The position numbers and the translations under genes were made by a program. 64,000 nt of DNA from Cyanobacteria bacterium M_surface_10_m2_119 (GTDB lineage: Bacteria; Cyanobacteriota; Cyanobacteriia; PCC-6307; Cyanobiaceae): contig VGPU01000003.1 in NCBI GenBank assembly GCA_016882525.1, forward strand, positions 1-64,000, written 5' to 3'. Positions 15,600-24,582 of this stretch are shown here, one piece after another. The notes beneath the pieces were generated by a model. The model was not told the DNA's origin. It made no database searches and saw only the letters and a list, made by a program, of their open reading frames with translations. The first letter of the stretch is position 1; every line of letters begins with the position of its first letter.

Positions 15600-17012
15600 A
15601 TGGTGATCTCCAGCCAACCCGTGGGCCTGGCCCCCGGGGCTCCGGACGGTGCCAGCCAGGGGTTTGAGCCCGGCGTTGACCTCACCAGTCCCAACCGCAA
15701 TCTGGCCCCCCTCACCGCCTGCGTCGATGGCCAGGGGGAGCTGCAGGTGGGCGGCTGCCGCCTCAGCGACCTGGCGCGCAGCTACGGCACACCGTTGTAT
15801 GTGCTGGATGAGGCCACCCTGCGGGCCACCTGCCGGGCCTACCGCCAGGCCCTGGCCAACCACTACCCCGGCCCCTCCCTGGCCCTTTACGCCTCCAAGG
15901 CCAACAGCTCCCTCGCGATCACGGCCCTTGTGGCCTCCGAAGGGCTGGGCCTCGACGCCGTGAGTGCCGGCGAGCTGCTCACGGCCCTGCAGGGGGGGAT
16001 GCCGCCTGAGCGCATCGTGCTGCACGGGAACAACAAGAGCCGGGAGGAGCTGGCTCTGGCCGCGGAGCACGGCGTCACCGTGGTGCTCGACAACTGGAGC
16101 GACATCGAGCTGCTCAGCGAGCTGGCCCCGGGGTGGAACCAACCGGTGCGGTTGATGCTGCGCTTCACGCCGGGCATCGAGTGCCACACGCACGAGTACA
16201 TCCGCACCGGACACCTCGACAGCAAGTTCGGCTTCGACCCCGACCAGCTCGAGGGGGTGCTGCGCCACCTGGCGGGCTGCAGCTGGGGGCGGCTCACCGG
16301 CCTGCATGCCCACATCGGTTCCCAGATCTTCGAGCTCCAGCCCCACCGCGACCTGGCGGGCGTGATGGCCGATGCGCTCCAGCTCGCCATCGGCCTCGGT
16401 CACCCCGTGCGCGATCTCAACGTGGGCGGCGGCCTCGGCATCCGCTACGTCGCCGGTGACGATCCCCCGAGCATCGACACCTGGGTGGCAGCGGTGGCCA
16501 GCGCCGTGGCGGAGGCCTGCCTGGAGCGGCAGCTGGAGCTCCCCCGCCTGCTCTGCGAACCCGGACGCTCCCTGGTGGCCACCGCCGGCGTGACGGTGTA
16601 CACCGTGGGCAGCCGCAAGGACATCCCCGGCATCCGCACCTATCTCTCGGTGGATGGCGGCATGAGCGACAACCCGCGGCCGATCACCTACCAGTCGCTC
16701 TACACCGCCGTGCTGGCGGATCGTCCTCTGGCCGAGGCCACCGAGACGGTGACCGTGGCGGGCAAGCACTGTGAATCGGGTGACGTGCTGCTCAAGGACG
16801 TGCAGCTGCCCCCGGCCACCAGCGGCGATCTGATCGCCGTGTTCGCCACCGGGGCCTACAACGCCTCGATGGGCTCCAACTACAACCGCATCCCGCGTCC
16901 CGCTGCGGTGCTGGTGCACGACGGCGTCGCGGACCTGGTGCAGCGGCGCGAGCAGCCGGAAGACCTACTGCGCTACGACGTGCTGCCCTCGCGCCTCGTG
17001 CCGGTACCCTGA
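15600..17012 (+). CDS. lysA: Diaminopimelate decarboxylase
   Basis: 470 residues, ATG. Fold-type III PLP enzyme for the last step of lysine synthesis (meso-DAP to L-lysine). The PLP lysine lies in LALYASKANSS; GLGLDAVSAGEL, HGNNKS, LHAHIGSQIFE and LNVGGGLGIRY line the barrel; the C-terminal domain has VGSRKDIPGIRTYLSVDGGM, GKHCESGDVL (active-site Cys of the partner subunit) and FATGAYNASMGSNYN. A ~45-residue N-terminal extension precedes the usual start of homology, as often seen in cyanobacteria. cdaA follows after 9 bases, so lysA-cdaA-uppS probably form one operon tied to cell-wall biosynthesis. Confidence 0.95.
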   Translation: MVISSQPVGLAPGAPDGASQGFEPGVDLTSPNRNLAPLTACVDGQGELQVGGCRLSDLARSYGTPLYVLDEATLRATCRAYRQALANHYPGPSLALYASKANSSLAITALVASEGLGLDAVSAGELLTALQGGMPPERIVLHGNNKSREELALAAEHGVTVVLDNWSDIELLSELAPGWNQPVRLMLRFTPGIECHTHEYIRTGHLDSKFGFDPDQLEGVLRHLAGCSWGRLTGLHAHIGSQIFELQPHRDLAGVMADALQLAIGLGHPVRDLNVGGGLGIRYVAGDDPPSIDTWVAAVASAVAEACLERQLELPRLLCEPGRSLVATAGVTVYTVGSRKDIPGIRTYLSVDGGMSDNPRPITYQSLYTAVLADRPLAEATETVTVAGKHCESGDVLLKDVQLPPATSGDLIAVFATGAYNASMGSNYNRIPRPAAVLVHDGVADLVQRREQPEDLLRYDVLPSRLVPVP

Positions 17013-17021
17013 CCCAAGGGT

Positions 17022-17864
17022 TTGGGTGTCGGTGTGAGCGGGCCTGGGCTCGAATCCCTCTTGCGCCTGCTCGACCTGCGTCTGCTGCTCGATCTGGTGT
17101 TCGCCACTGCCCTGGGGGTGGTGGTGCTGGGCCGGGTCACCGAGGCCCGCACCCTCTGGCTGCTGCGCGGTTACCTCCTCCTCGTGGCCCTGGCCTGGGT
17201 GGTGCAGCGCACGGCCAACCTGCCCCTCACCACCAAACTGGTGGACGCGCTGGTCCTGGCCTGCAGCCTGGCTCTCGCGATCCTCTGGCAGGGGGAGCTG
17301 CGCCGGTTGATGGAGCTGCTCGGCACCGGCCGCCTCGACGTGCTCTTCGGCAACCGGGGCCGTGATCAGCTCGCTTCCGGTTCGGTGGCCGTGCTCAGCG
17401 AGGCGGCGGGTCGGCTCTCCCAGGCCCGGCGCGGCGCCCTGATCGTGGTCGACCTGGGCAGTGACCTGCGCCCGGAGGATTTCCTCAATCCCGGCATTCC
17501 CCTCGATGCCCACCTGTCGGTGGATCTGCTCCTCAACCTGTTCACCGCCGACACCCCCCTCCACGATGGTGCTGTGCTGGTGAAGGCGAACCGCATCCTG
17601 GCGGCCGGCGTGATCCTGCCCCTCTCCCGCCAGGGCATCAACCGCTACGGCACCCGCCACCTGGCGGCTCTGGGGCTGACTGAGCGCTTTGATCGCTGCC
17701 TGGCGATTGTGGTTTCGGAGGAGACCGGCACCCTGTCGCTGGCCTGCCAGGGGAGGCTTGAGCGACCGATCACCAGCAGCCGCTTGCACGATCTGCTCAG
17801 CAAGGCGCTCGCCAAGCCCACGGGGCGTAGCGTGGCGAAGGACACGCCGGATTCCCGCGGATGA
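17022..17864 (+). CDS. cdaA: Diadenylate cyclase CdaA (c-di-AMP synthase)
   Basis: 280 residues from TTG at 17022; GTG at 17034 is an equally good start. Three N-terminal membrane helices (about residues 15-90: [44 protein letters not shown]) lead into the DAC domain. The DGA motif is intact ([11 protein letters not shown]). The second motif, RHR in most DAC domains, reads [10 protein letters not shown] here. [17 protein letters not shown] follows. It condenses two ATP to c-di-AMP, controlling osmotic and potassium balance. It overlaps uppS by ATGA, and neighbouring lysA and uppS place it with peptidoglycan supply genes. Confidence 0.92.
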   Translation: MGVGVSGPGLESLLRLLDLRLLLDLVFATALGVVVLGRVTEARTLWLLRGYLLLVALAWVVQRTANLPLTTKLVDALVLACSLALAILWQGELRRLMELLGTGRLDVLFGNRGRDQLASGSVAVLSEAAGRLSQARRGALIVVDLGSDLRPEDFLNPGIPLDAHLSVDLLLNLFTADTPLHDGAVLVKANRILAAGVILPLSRQGINRYGTRHLAALGLTERFDRCLAIVVSEETGTLSLACQGRLERPITSSRLHDLLSKALAKPTGRSVAKDTPDSRG

Positions 17865-18661
17865 GTCGCGCCCTGGCGACCAACAGCCAGACCACCGGTC
17901 CCGACACCCCTCAGGTTCTGGGACAGCTGCTGCCCGCTGGTCTCGATCCGTCCCGTCTTCCTGCCCATGTGGCCCTGATCATGGATGGCAACGGGCGCTG
18001 GGCCCGCCGTCGTGGGTTGCCGCGGGTGATGGGGCACCGGGAGGGGGTGGAGGCGCTCAAGCGCAGCCTGCGACTCTGCAGCGACTGGGGGATCGGCACG
18101 CTCACCGCCTATGCCTTCTCCACCGAGAACTGGAACCGGCCGGGAGAGGAGGTGAGCTTTCTGATGGCTCTCTTCGAGCGGGTGCTGGAGCGGGAGTTGC
18201 AGGGCCTGGAGCGCGAGCGGGTGCGGATCCGCTTCCTGGGCGATCTCACCCCCCTCCCTGCCGGGTTGCGACGGCTCATTGCCGACGCCACGGCCCGCAC
18301 CGCCGCCAACGACGGCATCCGCTTCAACGTGTGCACCAACTACGGCGGTCGCGCTGAACTGGTGGGGGCAGCCCGGCGCCTGGCGGAGCGGGTGGCCCGC
18401 GGTGAACTCGATCCAGCGGCCATCGATGAGGCCAGTTTCGCCGCCGAGCTGCACACCGCCGGGGAGCACGACCCCGACCTGCTGATCCGCACCAGTGGCG
18501 AACAGCGCCTCAGCAACTTTCTGCTCTGGCAGCTGGCCTATGCCGAGCTGCACATCACCGATGTGCTCTGGCCTGACTTCGATGCGGCTGCCCTCCGGAA
18601 TGCCCTGCTCGATTACCAGAGCCGGCAGCGCCGGTTCGGCGGCGTGGAGCCCGTGGGTTGA
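17861..18661 (+). CDS. uppS: Isoprenyl transferase / undecaprenyl diphosphate synthase
   Basis: 266 residues, ATG overlapping the cdaA stop (ATGA). Cis-prenyltransferase motifs are complete: [20 protein letters not shown] with the catalytic Asp, [35 protein letters not shown], and [19 protein letters not shown] for the second substrate site. It makes the long-chain polyprenyl diphosphate lipid carrier for peptidoglycan and other envelope glycans. A ~35-residue flexible N-terminus precedes the core. Third gene of the lysA-cdaA-uppS operon. Confidence 0.96.
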   Translation: MSRALATNSQTTGPDTPQVLGQLLPAGLDPSRLPAHVALIMDGNGRWARRRGLPRVMGHREGVEALKRSLRLCSDWGIGTLTAYAFSTENWNRPGEEVSFLMALFERVLERELQGLERERVRIRFLGDLTPLPAGLRRLIADATARTAANDGIRFNVCTNYGGRAELVGAARRLAERVARGELDPAAIDEASFAAELHTAGEHDPDLLIRTSGEQRLSNFLLWQLAYAELHITDVLWPDFDAAALRNALLDYQSRQRRFGGVEPVG

Positions 18662-18764
18662 ATGGCCGGGGGCCCGTCCCTCTCGCCATCCGCCCGTCCA
18701 TCAGCTCGCCCTGCCGCTCCCAGGGTTGCCGCCCTCCCGCCCCCCGTTTGACGCCCCCAGGCCC

Positions 18765-19763
18765 GTGACCCCCAGCTCCGCCACCTCCAGCCCCGCTGCT
18801 GCCAGCCCCGTGCCCGTCACCACCCGCCATGACTGGAGCCGCGCCGAGATCCAGGCGTTGCTCGAGCTGCCCCTGCTGGACCTGCTCTGGCGGGCCCAGG
18901 CGGTGCACCGCGAGGCCAACCCCGGCTACCGGGTGCAGCTGGCCTCGCTGCTGAGTGTGAAGACCGGCGGCTGTGAGGAGGACTGCGCCTATTGCCCCCA
19001 GTCGATGCACCACAGCAGCGATGTGGCCGGGCGACCGGAGCTCGACGTGGAGCCGGTGCTGGCGCGGGCCCGGGCGGCGAAGGAGGCCGGCGCCCACCGC
19101 TTCTGCATGGGCTGGGCCTGGCGGGAGATCCGTGACGGGGCCCCGTTCGAGGCGATGCTGCAGATGGTGCAGGGGGTGCGCGAGCTGGGGATGGAGGCCT
19201 GCGTGACCGCCGGCATGCTCACCGACCGCCAGGCTGAGCGCCTGGCCGAAGCCGGCCTCACCTCCTACAACCACAACCTCGACACCAGCCCCGAGCACTA
19301 CGACCGGATCATTTCCACCCGCACCTACCAGGAGCGGTTGGAAACCCTGCAGCGGGTGCGCCGCGCCGGGATCTCCATGTGCTGCGGCGGCATCATCGGC
19401 ATGGGCGAGAGCCTGGAGGATCGGGCCAGCCTGCTGCAGGTGCTGGCCAACCTCGATCCCCACCCCGAGAGCGTGCCGATCAATGCCCTGGTGGCGGTGG
19501 AGGGCACGCCGCTGGAGGAGCAGCCGCCGGTGGATCCCCTGGAGCTGGTGCGGATGGTGGCCACCGCCCGCATCCTCATGCCCCAGTCGCGCGTGCGCCT
19601 CAGTGCCGGCCGCGAGCAGCTCAGCCGCGAGGCCCAGATCCTCTGCCTGCAGGCCGGGGCCGACTCGATCTTCTACGGCGACACCCTGCTCACCACCGGC
19701 AACCCGGATGTGGCGGCCGACCGCGAGCTGCTGGCGGCCGCTGGGGTGAAGGCCTGGTCATGA
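18765..19763 (+). CDS. bioB: Biotin synthase
   Basis: 332 residues from GTG at 18765, which follows the best in-frame position before the Ser/Ala-rich leader; the start is not certain. Radical-SAM cluster cysteines appear in [15 protein letters not shown] (CxxxCxxC). Other BioB features are [40 protein letters not shown] and [13 protein letters not shown] with the Arg that contacts the [2Fe-2S] cluster, plus [15 protein letters not shown]. It inserts sulfur into dethiobiotin. It overlaps trhO by ATGA and starts a run of closely packed genes. Confidence 0.95.
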   Translation: MTPSSATSSPAAASPVPVTTRHDWSRAEIQALLELPLLDLLWRAQAVHREANPGYRVQLASLLSVKTGGCEEDCAYCPQSMHHSSDVAGRPELDVEPVLARARAAKEAGAHRFCMGWAWREIRDGAPFEAMLQMVQGVRELGMEACVTAGMLTDRQAERLAEAGLTSYNHNLDTSPEHYDRIISTRTYQERLETLQRVRRAGISMCCGGIIGMGESLEDRASLLQVLANLDPHPESVPINALVAVEGTPLEEQPPVDPLELVRMVATARILMPQSRVRLSAGREQLSREAQILCLQAGADSIFYGDTLLTTGNPDVAADRELLAAAGVKAWS

Positions 19764-20716
19764 GGACGCAGCAACCGGCGCCCCCGGAGCAGGCGGGTGT
19801 GCGGGTGGCCGCCTTTTACCGCTTTGCTGCCCTGGCGCAGCTGGAGGGCCTGCGGGCGGCGCTGCTGGAGCTGGCCGCGGCCCAGGCCGTGCGCGGCACG
19901 ATCCTGCTGGCGCCCGAGGGGGTGAACGGCACGATCGCCGGCCCCGACGCCGGCGTGGAGGCGGTGCTGGCGCGGCTGCGGCGGGTGGGCGGGCTGGAGC
20001 GACTGGAGGCCAAGGTCAGCCGGGCCGAGCGCCAGGCCTTTCACCGGCTGAAGGTGCGGATCAAGCGCGAGATCGTCACCCTGGGCCAGGCCGATGTGGT
20101 GCCCTATCTGGGCTCGGCTGTGGGCACCCACGTGCCGCCTAAGCAGTGGGATGCCCTGATCGCGGATCCGAACACCCTGGTGATCGACACCCGCAACGCC
20201 TACGAGGTGGCGATCGGCACGTTCGCCGGGGCAATCGATCCCGGCACCGAGAGCTTTCGGGAGTTTCCGGAATGGGTGGAGCAGACCCTGCGGCCGCTGG
20301 TGGCGGAACGCCAGCCCCGGGCACTCGCCCTGTTCTGCACCGGTGGCATCCGCTGCGAGAAGGCCACGGCCTATCTGCAGCAGCAGGGCTTTGCGGGGGT
20401 GCACCACCTGCAGGGGGGCATCCTGCGCTACCTCGAAGAGATCCCTGCGGAGCGCAGCAGCTGGCGGGGGGAATGTTTTGTGTTTGACCAGCGGGTGGCC
20501 GTGAACCACCAGCTGGAGCCCGGGGAGCACAGCCTCTGCCACGCCTGCGGCCTGCCCCTCTCCCCGGCTGATCGCCAGCTGGCCAGCTACGAGGAGGGGG
20601 TGAGCTGCCGCCACTGCCTCGCCCGCTTCAGCGATGGGGATCGGGCCCGCTTCCGCGAACGGCAGCGCCAGGTGGAGCGGGCGCGCCAGCGCGGTGAATC
20701 CCACATCGGTGCCTGA
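19760..20716 (+). CDS. trhO: tRNA uridine-34 hydroxylase TrhO (YceA-type rhodanese)
   Basis: 318 residues, ATG overlapping bioB stop. The N-terminal acylphosphatase-like domain has [16 protein letters not shown]; the rhodanese domain spans ~110-230 with [15 protein letters not shown] and the active loop [14 protein letters not shown]-terminal extension carries four cysteines in the pattern CHACGLPLS...CRHC, a probable zinc site seen in longer TrhO proteins. TrhO installs the oxygen of 5-hydroxyuridine at tRNA position 34 in an O2-dependent pathway. The next gene starts with GTG inside its last codons. Confidence 0.93.
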   Translation: MRTQQPAPPEQAGVRVAAFYRFAALAQLEGLRAALLELAAAQAVRGTILLAPEGVNGTIAGPDAGVEAVLARLRRVGGLERLEAKVSRAERQAFHRLKVRIKREIVTLGQADVVPYLGSAVGTHVPPKQWDALIADPNTLVIDTRNAYEVAIGTFAGAIDPGTESFREFPEWVEQTLRPLVAERQPRALALFCTGGIRCEKATAYLQQQGFAGVHHLQGGILRYLEEIPAERSSWRGECFVFDQRVAVNHQLEPGEHSLCHACGLPLSPADRQLASYEEGVSCRHCLARFSDGDRARFRERQRQVERARQRGESHIGA

Positions 20717-21719
20717 GGTGGGGCCGGCCCTCTACAGCTTCCGCCGCTGCCCCTATGCCATCCGGGCCCGCCTGGCCCTGGCGGCCGCCGGCCTGCGGCC
20801 GGGGGTGGATCTGCACCTGCGCGAGGTGAGCCTCAAGGCCAAGCCCCCTGAGCTGCGCCAGGCCTCCGCCAAGGCCACCGTGCCGGTGCTGGCGGGGGCC
20901 GGCCAGGGGCCTGCTCCGGCCTGGGTGCTCGAGGAGAGCCTGGCGATCATGCACTGGGCCCTCGAGCAGCGTGATCCCCAGGGATGGCTGGCCGGCTGGA
21001 GTGCCGGCGATCGGGCGGTGATGGCCGCGCTGATTGCCGAGAACGACGGCCCCTTCAAGCACCACCTCGATCGCGTCAAATATCCCGAGCGCGAGGGTGC
21101 CGAGGGGCGGTCTGCCTTGCCCGGGCACCGCCGGGCCGCCCTGGCGATCCTGGAGACGTGGAGCCGGCGCCTGGAGCCGGGCGGCTGGCTGCTGGGGGAG
21201 CGCCCCTCCCTGGCCGACTGGGCCCTGCTGCCCTTTGTGCGCCAGTTCGGCCTGGCCGATCCCGAAGGCCTGGCGGCGGTCCCCGGGCTGCAGCCCCTGC
21301 GCGACTGGCTGGGCCGCTTCCTGGCCGGGCCCGAGCTGGCGGAGGTGATGGCCGAACCCTGGGCCAGCCGCAGCCCCTGGCGCTCCCCCAGCTGGCTGTA
21401 TCACCTGGCCCTGCGCGGCGAGTGGCAGCAGGCCCGCCGGGAGGGCACGTACCTCCGCTCCACCCGCGGCCGTGCCCTGGAGCAAGAGGGCTTCATCCAC
21501 CTGAGTGCCGCGCATCAGGTGGCGGCCACGGCCGGGCGCTTCTACGCCGACGTGCCCGCCGGCGACCTGCTGCTGCTCAGCCTTGATCCCCAGGTCCTGG
21601 CCGGCAGCGGCCTGGAGGTGCGCTGGGAGCCGGCGCCCGGCAGCGGCGAACGCTTCCCCCATCTCTACGGGCCCTTGCCCCTGGAGGCGGTGCTGCTGGC
21701 GGAGCCCTGGCAGCGATGA
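20709..21719 (+). CDS. Glutathione S-transferase fused to a DUF952 domain
   Basis: 336 residues from GTG at 20709 (GTG at 20718 also possible), overlapping the trhO stop. Residues 1-~85 are a thioredoxin-fold GST N-domain (LYSFRRCPYAIRARLALAAAG, ending in ATVPVL and EESLAIMHW). Residues ~90-215 are the helical GST C-domain (LLGERPSLADWALLPFVRQF). After ~225 a second domain matches DUF952: WLYHLALRGEWQQA, YLRSTRG, EGFIHLSAAHQV and FPHLYGPLPLEAV. DUF952 is usually a free ~110-residue protein, so the fusion hints at a shared small electrophile or ADP-ribosyl-related substrate, which is inference only. The next gene overlaps by ATGA. Confidence 0.85.
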   Translation: MPEVGPALYSFRRCPYAIRARLALAAAGLRPGVDLHLREVSLKAKPPELRQASAKATVPVLAGAGQGPAPAWVLEESLAIMHWALEQRDPQGWLAGWSAGDRAVMAALIAENDGPFKHHLDRVKYPEREGAEGRSALPGHRRAALAILETWSRRLEPGGWLLGERPSLADWALLPFVRQFGLADPEGLAAVPGLQPLRDWLGRFLAGPELAEVMAEPWASRSPWRSPSWLYHLALRGEWQQARREGTYLRSTRGRALEQEGFIHLSAAHQVAATAGRFYADVPAGDLLLLSLDPQVLAGSGLEVRWEPAPGSGERFPHLYGPLPLEAVLLAEPWQR

Positions 21720-22258
21720 GCGGCCCCGCCCCCTTGCCGATGCCATCGCCCTCGCTTGCCGGGTTGGAACGCCTGGCCAGCGAGCGGGGCCTGCTGCTGC
21801 GCCTGCAGGTGAGCCGGCCTGCGGGGCTGGCCTGGGGGCTGCGGGTGGGGGTGGCCCGGCGGCGGGATCCGGATGATCCGCCGGCGCCGCTGCTGCTGCT
21901 CGGGGAGCTCAAGGGCTGGGCCCTGCCCAGCGCCAGGGGCCTGCGGCTCGACACCATGCGGGTGCAGGGGCCGGACACGGCCGCCGTGGGGCCCTTGATC
22001 TGGAGCGCCACCTTCGCCTGGGCCCTGGAGGCCACCCCCTGCCGCCAGGCCACCCTGCTGGCGATCCGCGATGGTGACCAGCAGCATCGGCGGCTGGTGC
22101 GCTACTTCCGCCAGCTGGGGTTTGTGCCGCTCCGGGAGCTTGGGGCCGGACCGGTGGACCTGGCTCCGCGCCTGATCTGGGGCGGGGCGGGCCTGCTGAT
22201 GCAAGCCGACTGCGCCGAGGGGTTGCGGCGCAGTGGCCGGCGGCTGGGCTGGCGGTAG
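21716..22258 (+). CDS. Conserved protein of unknown function, GNAT-like C-terminal half
   Basis: 180 residues, ATG overlapping the upstream stop. No family is recognised with confidence. The C-terminal half has an acetyltransferase-like layout: AFAWALE, CRQATLLAIRDGDQQHRRLVRYFRQLGFVPL resembles the GNAT helix that contacts CoA followed by the GF turn, and GPVDLAPRLIWGGAGLLM closes the sheet. A classical Q/RxxGxG/A loop is missing, so catalysis is doubtful. Position at the end of bioB-trhO-GST/DUF952 and clean ATGA coupling support a real gene. Stop is TAG. Confidence 0.65.
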   Translation: MSGPAPLPMPSPSLAGLERLASERGLLLRLQVSRPAGLAWGLRVGVARRRDPDDPPAPLLLLGELKGWALPSARGLRLDTMRVQGPDTAAVGPLIWSATFAWALEATPCRQATLLAIRDGDQQHRRLVRYFRQLGFVPLRELGAGPVDLAPRLIWGGAGLLMQADCAEGLRRSGRRLGWR

Positions 22259-22340
22259 GGCCAGGGCTCCGGCAGACCTTGCCGGGGAGCGCGCGGCAGG
22301 ATGGGTCGAGTTCCGGACCTGCCGGTCATGCCCTGAGCGG

Positions 22341-23168
22341 ATGGGTTTCGATCCCCGTCGCTGGCAGCCCCCTGCCGGCAGTCGGCCCACCGCTGGGCCG
22401 GCAGTCACCAGCAATGTGGAGACCTTGCTGGCCGAGAACGATGCCCTGCGCCGGGAGGTGCGCCGGCTGCGCCAGCAGCTCCAGGACGCCTTGCATCCGC
22501 CTGGTCCCGTCACCGGTGGCCGCTACGGGGGTGGGAGCTACGGGATCACGGCCGCCCAGGTGGAGCGCTGGGGGATGTCCCTGGCGCGCCATCCCCGCTG
22601 GTCGCAGCTGCGCATCGGCCCGCCGGGGGGCCTGCGGGAGCTCGTTGATCGCCTGCGGCAGCAGAGCTGGAACCCGGCACTCAGCCTGGAGCAGGACCTC
22701 GACCGCCGCAGTCCGGGACTGGGGGCGGAGTTGGCGGAGGCGCTGCGGGGGCCCCACAGCCGCGTGCGCTGGGCTGTGCGGGCTGCCTTCGCCCTCTACG
22801 GCCCGCGGGCACCGGAGTGGCTGAGTGATGAGCCGCTGCGGGTGGTGGAGGAGCTCCTGCGCCGCATGCCGCGAGGCCAGGCCCGCGGCACCCGCACGGA
22901 AAACCACAGCCAGGCCAGCACTGCGGGGAGTTCCGGCAGTTCGGGCCGCTCCGGGAGCGCGGGCAGACCCGGCGATGGCCGGAGCGCACGGCAGAGCCGC
23001 GATCCCCGCCGCGCGGCCCTCGCGCTGCTGGGGCTGGCGGAGGGGGCCAGCGTGCAGGCCATCAAGCGCGCCTACCGGCGCCTGGCCAAGGCCCACCATC
23101 CCGATCTTGGCGGCGAGGTGGAGGCGTTCCATCGCCTCGAGCAGGCCTATCGCCTGTTGCTCAGCTGA
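22341..23168 (+). CDS. J-domain (DnaJ-like) protein
   Basis: 275 residues from ATG 22341 (MGFDPRRWQ). A short coiled coil near 30-50 (LLAENDALRREVRRLRQQLQ) is followed by a helical region (~70-190) of unknown type and a Ser/Gly-rich low-complexity linker (~195-230). The last ~60 residues are a J-domain: RAALALLGLAEGASVQAIKR, YRRLAKAHHPDLGG with the HPD motif, and AYRLL. A C-terminal J-domain with an N-terminal coiled coil is the layout of several cyanobacterial specialised co-chaperones. It would recruit a DnaK; the client is unknown. It converges on the porin gene with only 22 bases between. Confidence 0.85.
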   Translation: MGFDPRRWQPPAGSRPTAGPAVTSNVETLLAENDALRREVRRLRQQLQDALHPPGPVTGGRYGGGSYGITAAQVERWGMSLARHPRWSQLRIGPPGGLRELVDRLRQQSWNPALSLEQDLDRRSPGLGAELAEALRGPHSRVRWAVRAAFALYGPRAPEWLSDEPLRVVEELLRRMPRGQARGTRTENHSQASTAGSSGSSGRSGSAGRPGDGRSARQSRDPRRAALALLGLAEGASVQAIKRAYRRLAKAHHPDLGGEVEAFHRLEQAYRLLLS

Positions 23169-23190
23169 TCGATCGCCGGGAGTGGCCGGC

Positions 23191-24444
23191 TCAGAAGCGC
23201 AGGGTGAAGCCCAGGCCCGTGGCCAGGATCGGGTCGGTGCTGCGCCCATCGGGGTGCAGGATCAGCTGCACCACGGGTTGCAGGCTGAGCTGCTCGTTCA
23301 CCAGCCAGCTGTAGTTCACCTCCAGCACCCCTTCCTGGCCGCTGCTGCCCCAGGTGCCAGCCGGCAGCCCTTGGGGATTGAGCCTGCTGTGGCCGTAGCC
23401 GATCGCCAGCACATCGCGCCGGCGGCCGGGCAGCAGCCCCTGGCTCAGCCAGCCGCCGGCCAGAAAGAGGGGCACGGGATTGTCGGGCCGCTCCTGGCCG
23501 GCATTCACCCCCAGCCACAGCCGGTTGTCGAGGCCCACCGGCAGGGGGGCGGCCAGGGTGACGGTGCCCGTCAGCGCCCCGGTGCTGCCACCGGCGGTGC
23601 CGGGCCGTACCAGCAGGCCCCCCAGTTGCAGCAGGGGCGGAGGCAACTGGCGCGGCACCGGCCCGTCGGCATGGGCCAGCGGGGAGCGGGCCTGCTCCCA
23701 CCCCGGCAGCCGCGCGTAGCGCCATTGCAGCAGCTGGGCGCTGCCCCGGGATGGGGGCAGGCCGGGATTCACCCCGAACAGGCCCGCCAGCTCATCCACC
23801 GGCTCGAGCCAGAATCCGCCGAGCTGCCAGGTGCCCCACCGCCCCTCGGTCCCTGGCGTCCAGCTCAGCTGCACCCCGGGGGCCACGGCTGGATTGAGCG
23901 GCACCCCCTCCACGTTCAGGTTGAGGGCCTCGTTGAGTACCGAGTGCACATAGGCATTCATCACCGGGGCCGTCACCCAGTTGGGATCGAGGGAGAACAG
24001 CCCCACCTTCACGCCCAGGCTGCCCTTGCCGGGGCGCCGTTCCACGCTGGCCTCGGACAGCCAGAGGCCACTGGGGTTGGCGGTGCCCTGCAGGGGGAAG
24101 GCGGCGCCGATGCGCTCCCACCAGTCGGGTTGGCCGTTCACCAGGCTGAGTTCCAGATGGCCGCGCCAGTGGTCGGCCTCCTGCCAGTCGGCCGCCGGTT
24201 TGTTCAGATCCCGGCCCAGCTCCAGATCGAGGGTGAGCTGCTGCATCCAGCTCGCGCTCTGCTGCAGGCCGCCGCTCGGGTTGGCCAGGGGCTGGGCCTG
24301 GAGGGTGAGCGCGGTGCTCCACCAGGGCCCTGGCGCCGCCGCCGCGGGGGGCTCGTCCCGGGCCTGCAGCCCCAGCGGCAGGCTGCATCCCAGGGCCAGC
24401 GCGATCCCGAGCAGCCGCCGCACCGGCGCCTGGGTGTTGGCCAC
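23191..24444 (-). CDS. OprB-like carbohydrate porin
   Basis: 417 residues with a signal peptide (RRLLGIALALGCSLPLGLQA). The mature part is beta-barrel sequence with alternating strands such as WRGHLELSLVNGQPDWWERI, GSLGVKVGLFSLDPNWV and EGVLEVNYSWLVNEQLSLQPVVQ, and it ends in an aromatic-rich strand finishing with Phe (ATGLGFTLRF), the outer-membrane assembly signal. The order matches OprB-type porins that pass small carbohydrates or other solutes. It lacks the SLH domain typical of the abundant cyanobacterial porins. Confidence 0.85.
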   Translation of the reverse strand: MANTQAPVRRLLGIALALGCSLPLGLQARDEPPAAAAPGPWWSTALTLQAQPLANPSGGLQQSASWMQQLTLDLELGRDLNKPAADWQEADHWRGHLELSLVNGQPDWWERIGAAFPLQGTANPSGLWLSEASVERRPGKGSLGVKVGLFSLDPNWVTAPVMNAYVHSVLNEALNLNVEGVPLNPAVAPGVQLSWTPGTEGRWGTWQLGGFWLEPVDELAGLFGVNPGLPPSRGSAQLLQWRYARLPGWEQARSPLAHADGPVPRQLPPPLLQLGGLLVRPGTAGGSTGALTGTVTLAAPLPVGLDNRLWLGVNAGQERPDNPVPLFLAGGWLSQGLLPGRRRDVLAIGYGHSRLNPQGLPAGTWGSSGQEGVLEVNYSWLVNEQLSLQPVVQLILHPDGRSTDPILATGLGFTLRF

Positions 24445-24468
24445 GCAGATCGCCGGAAGACGGACGGC

Positions 24469-24582
24469 TCAGTATTGCCCTGGGCTGAGCCAGGGGCAAT
24501 CGGTCGCGCTTGACGTGCGGCTGCAGCCGGGCTGGCTCTTCAGCCAGGGCTCCGGATTGTCCTCCACCAGCAGCAGTTTCAT
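24469..24582 (-). CDS. Candidate 37-residue microprotein coupled to lipA
   Basis: A short frame beginning with ATG that overlaps the lipA stop codon (ATGA) and ending 24 bases upstream of the porin start. The product starts [13 protein letters not shown] and ends [10 protein letters not shown], with two cysteines and a Ser/Thr-rich centre. The first residues look like the beginning of a response-regulator receiver but the rest does not. Start/stop coupling and a non-random composition (Pro-Trp-Leu repeated) argue that it is real. No function can be assigned. Confidence 0.45.
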   Translation of the reverse strand: MKLLLVEDNPEPWLKSQPGCSRTSSATDCPWLSPGQY

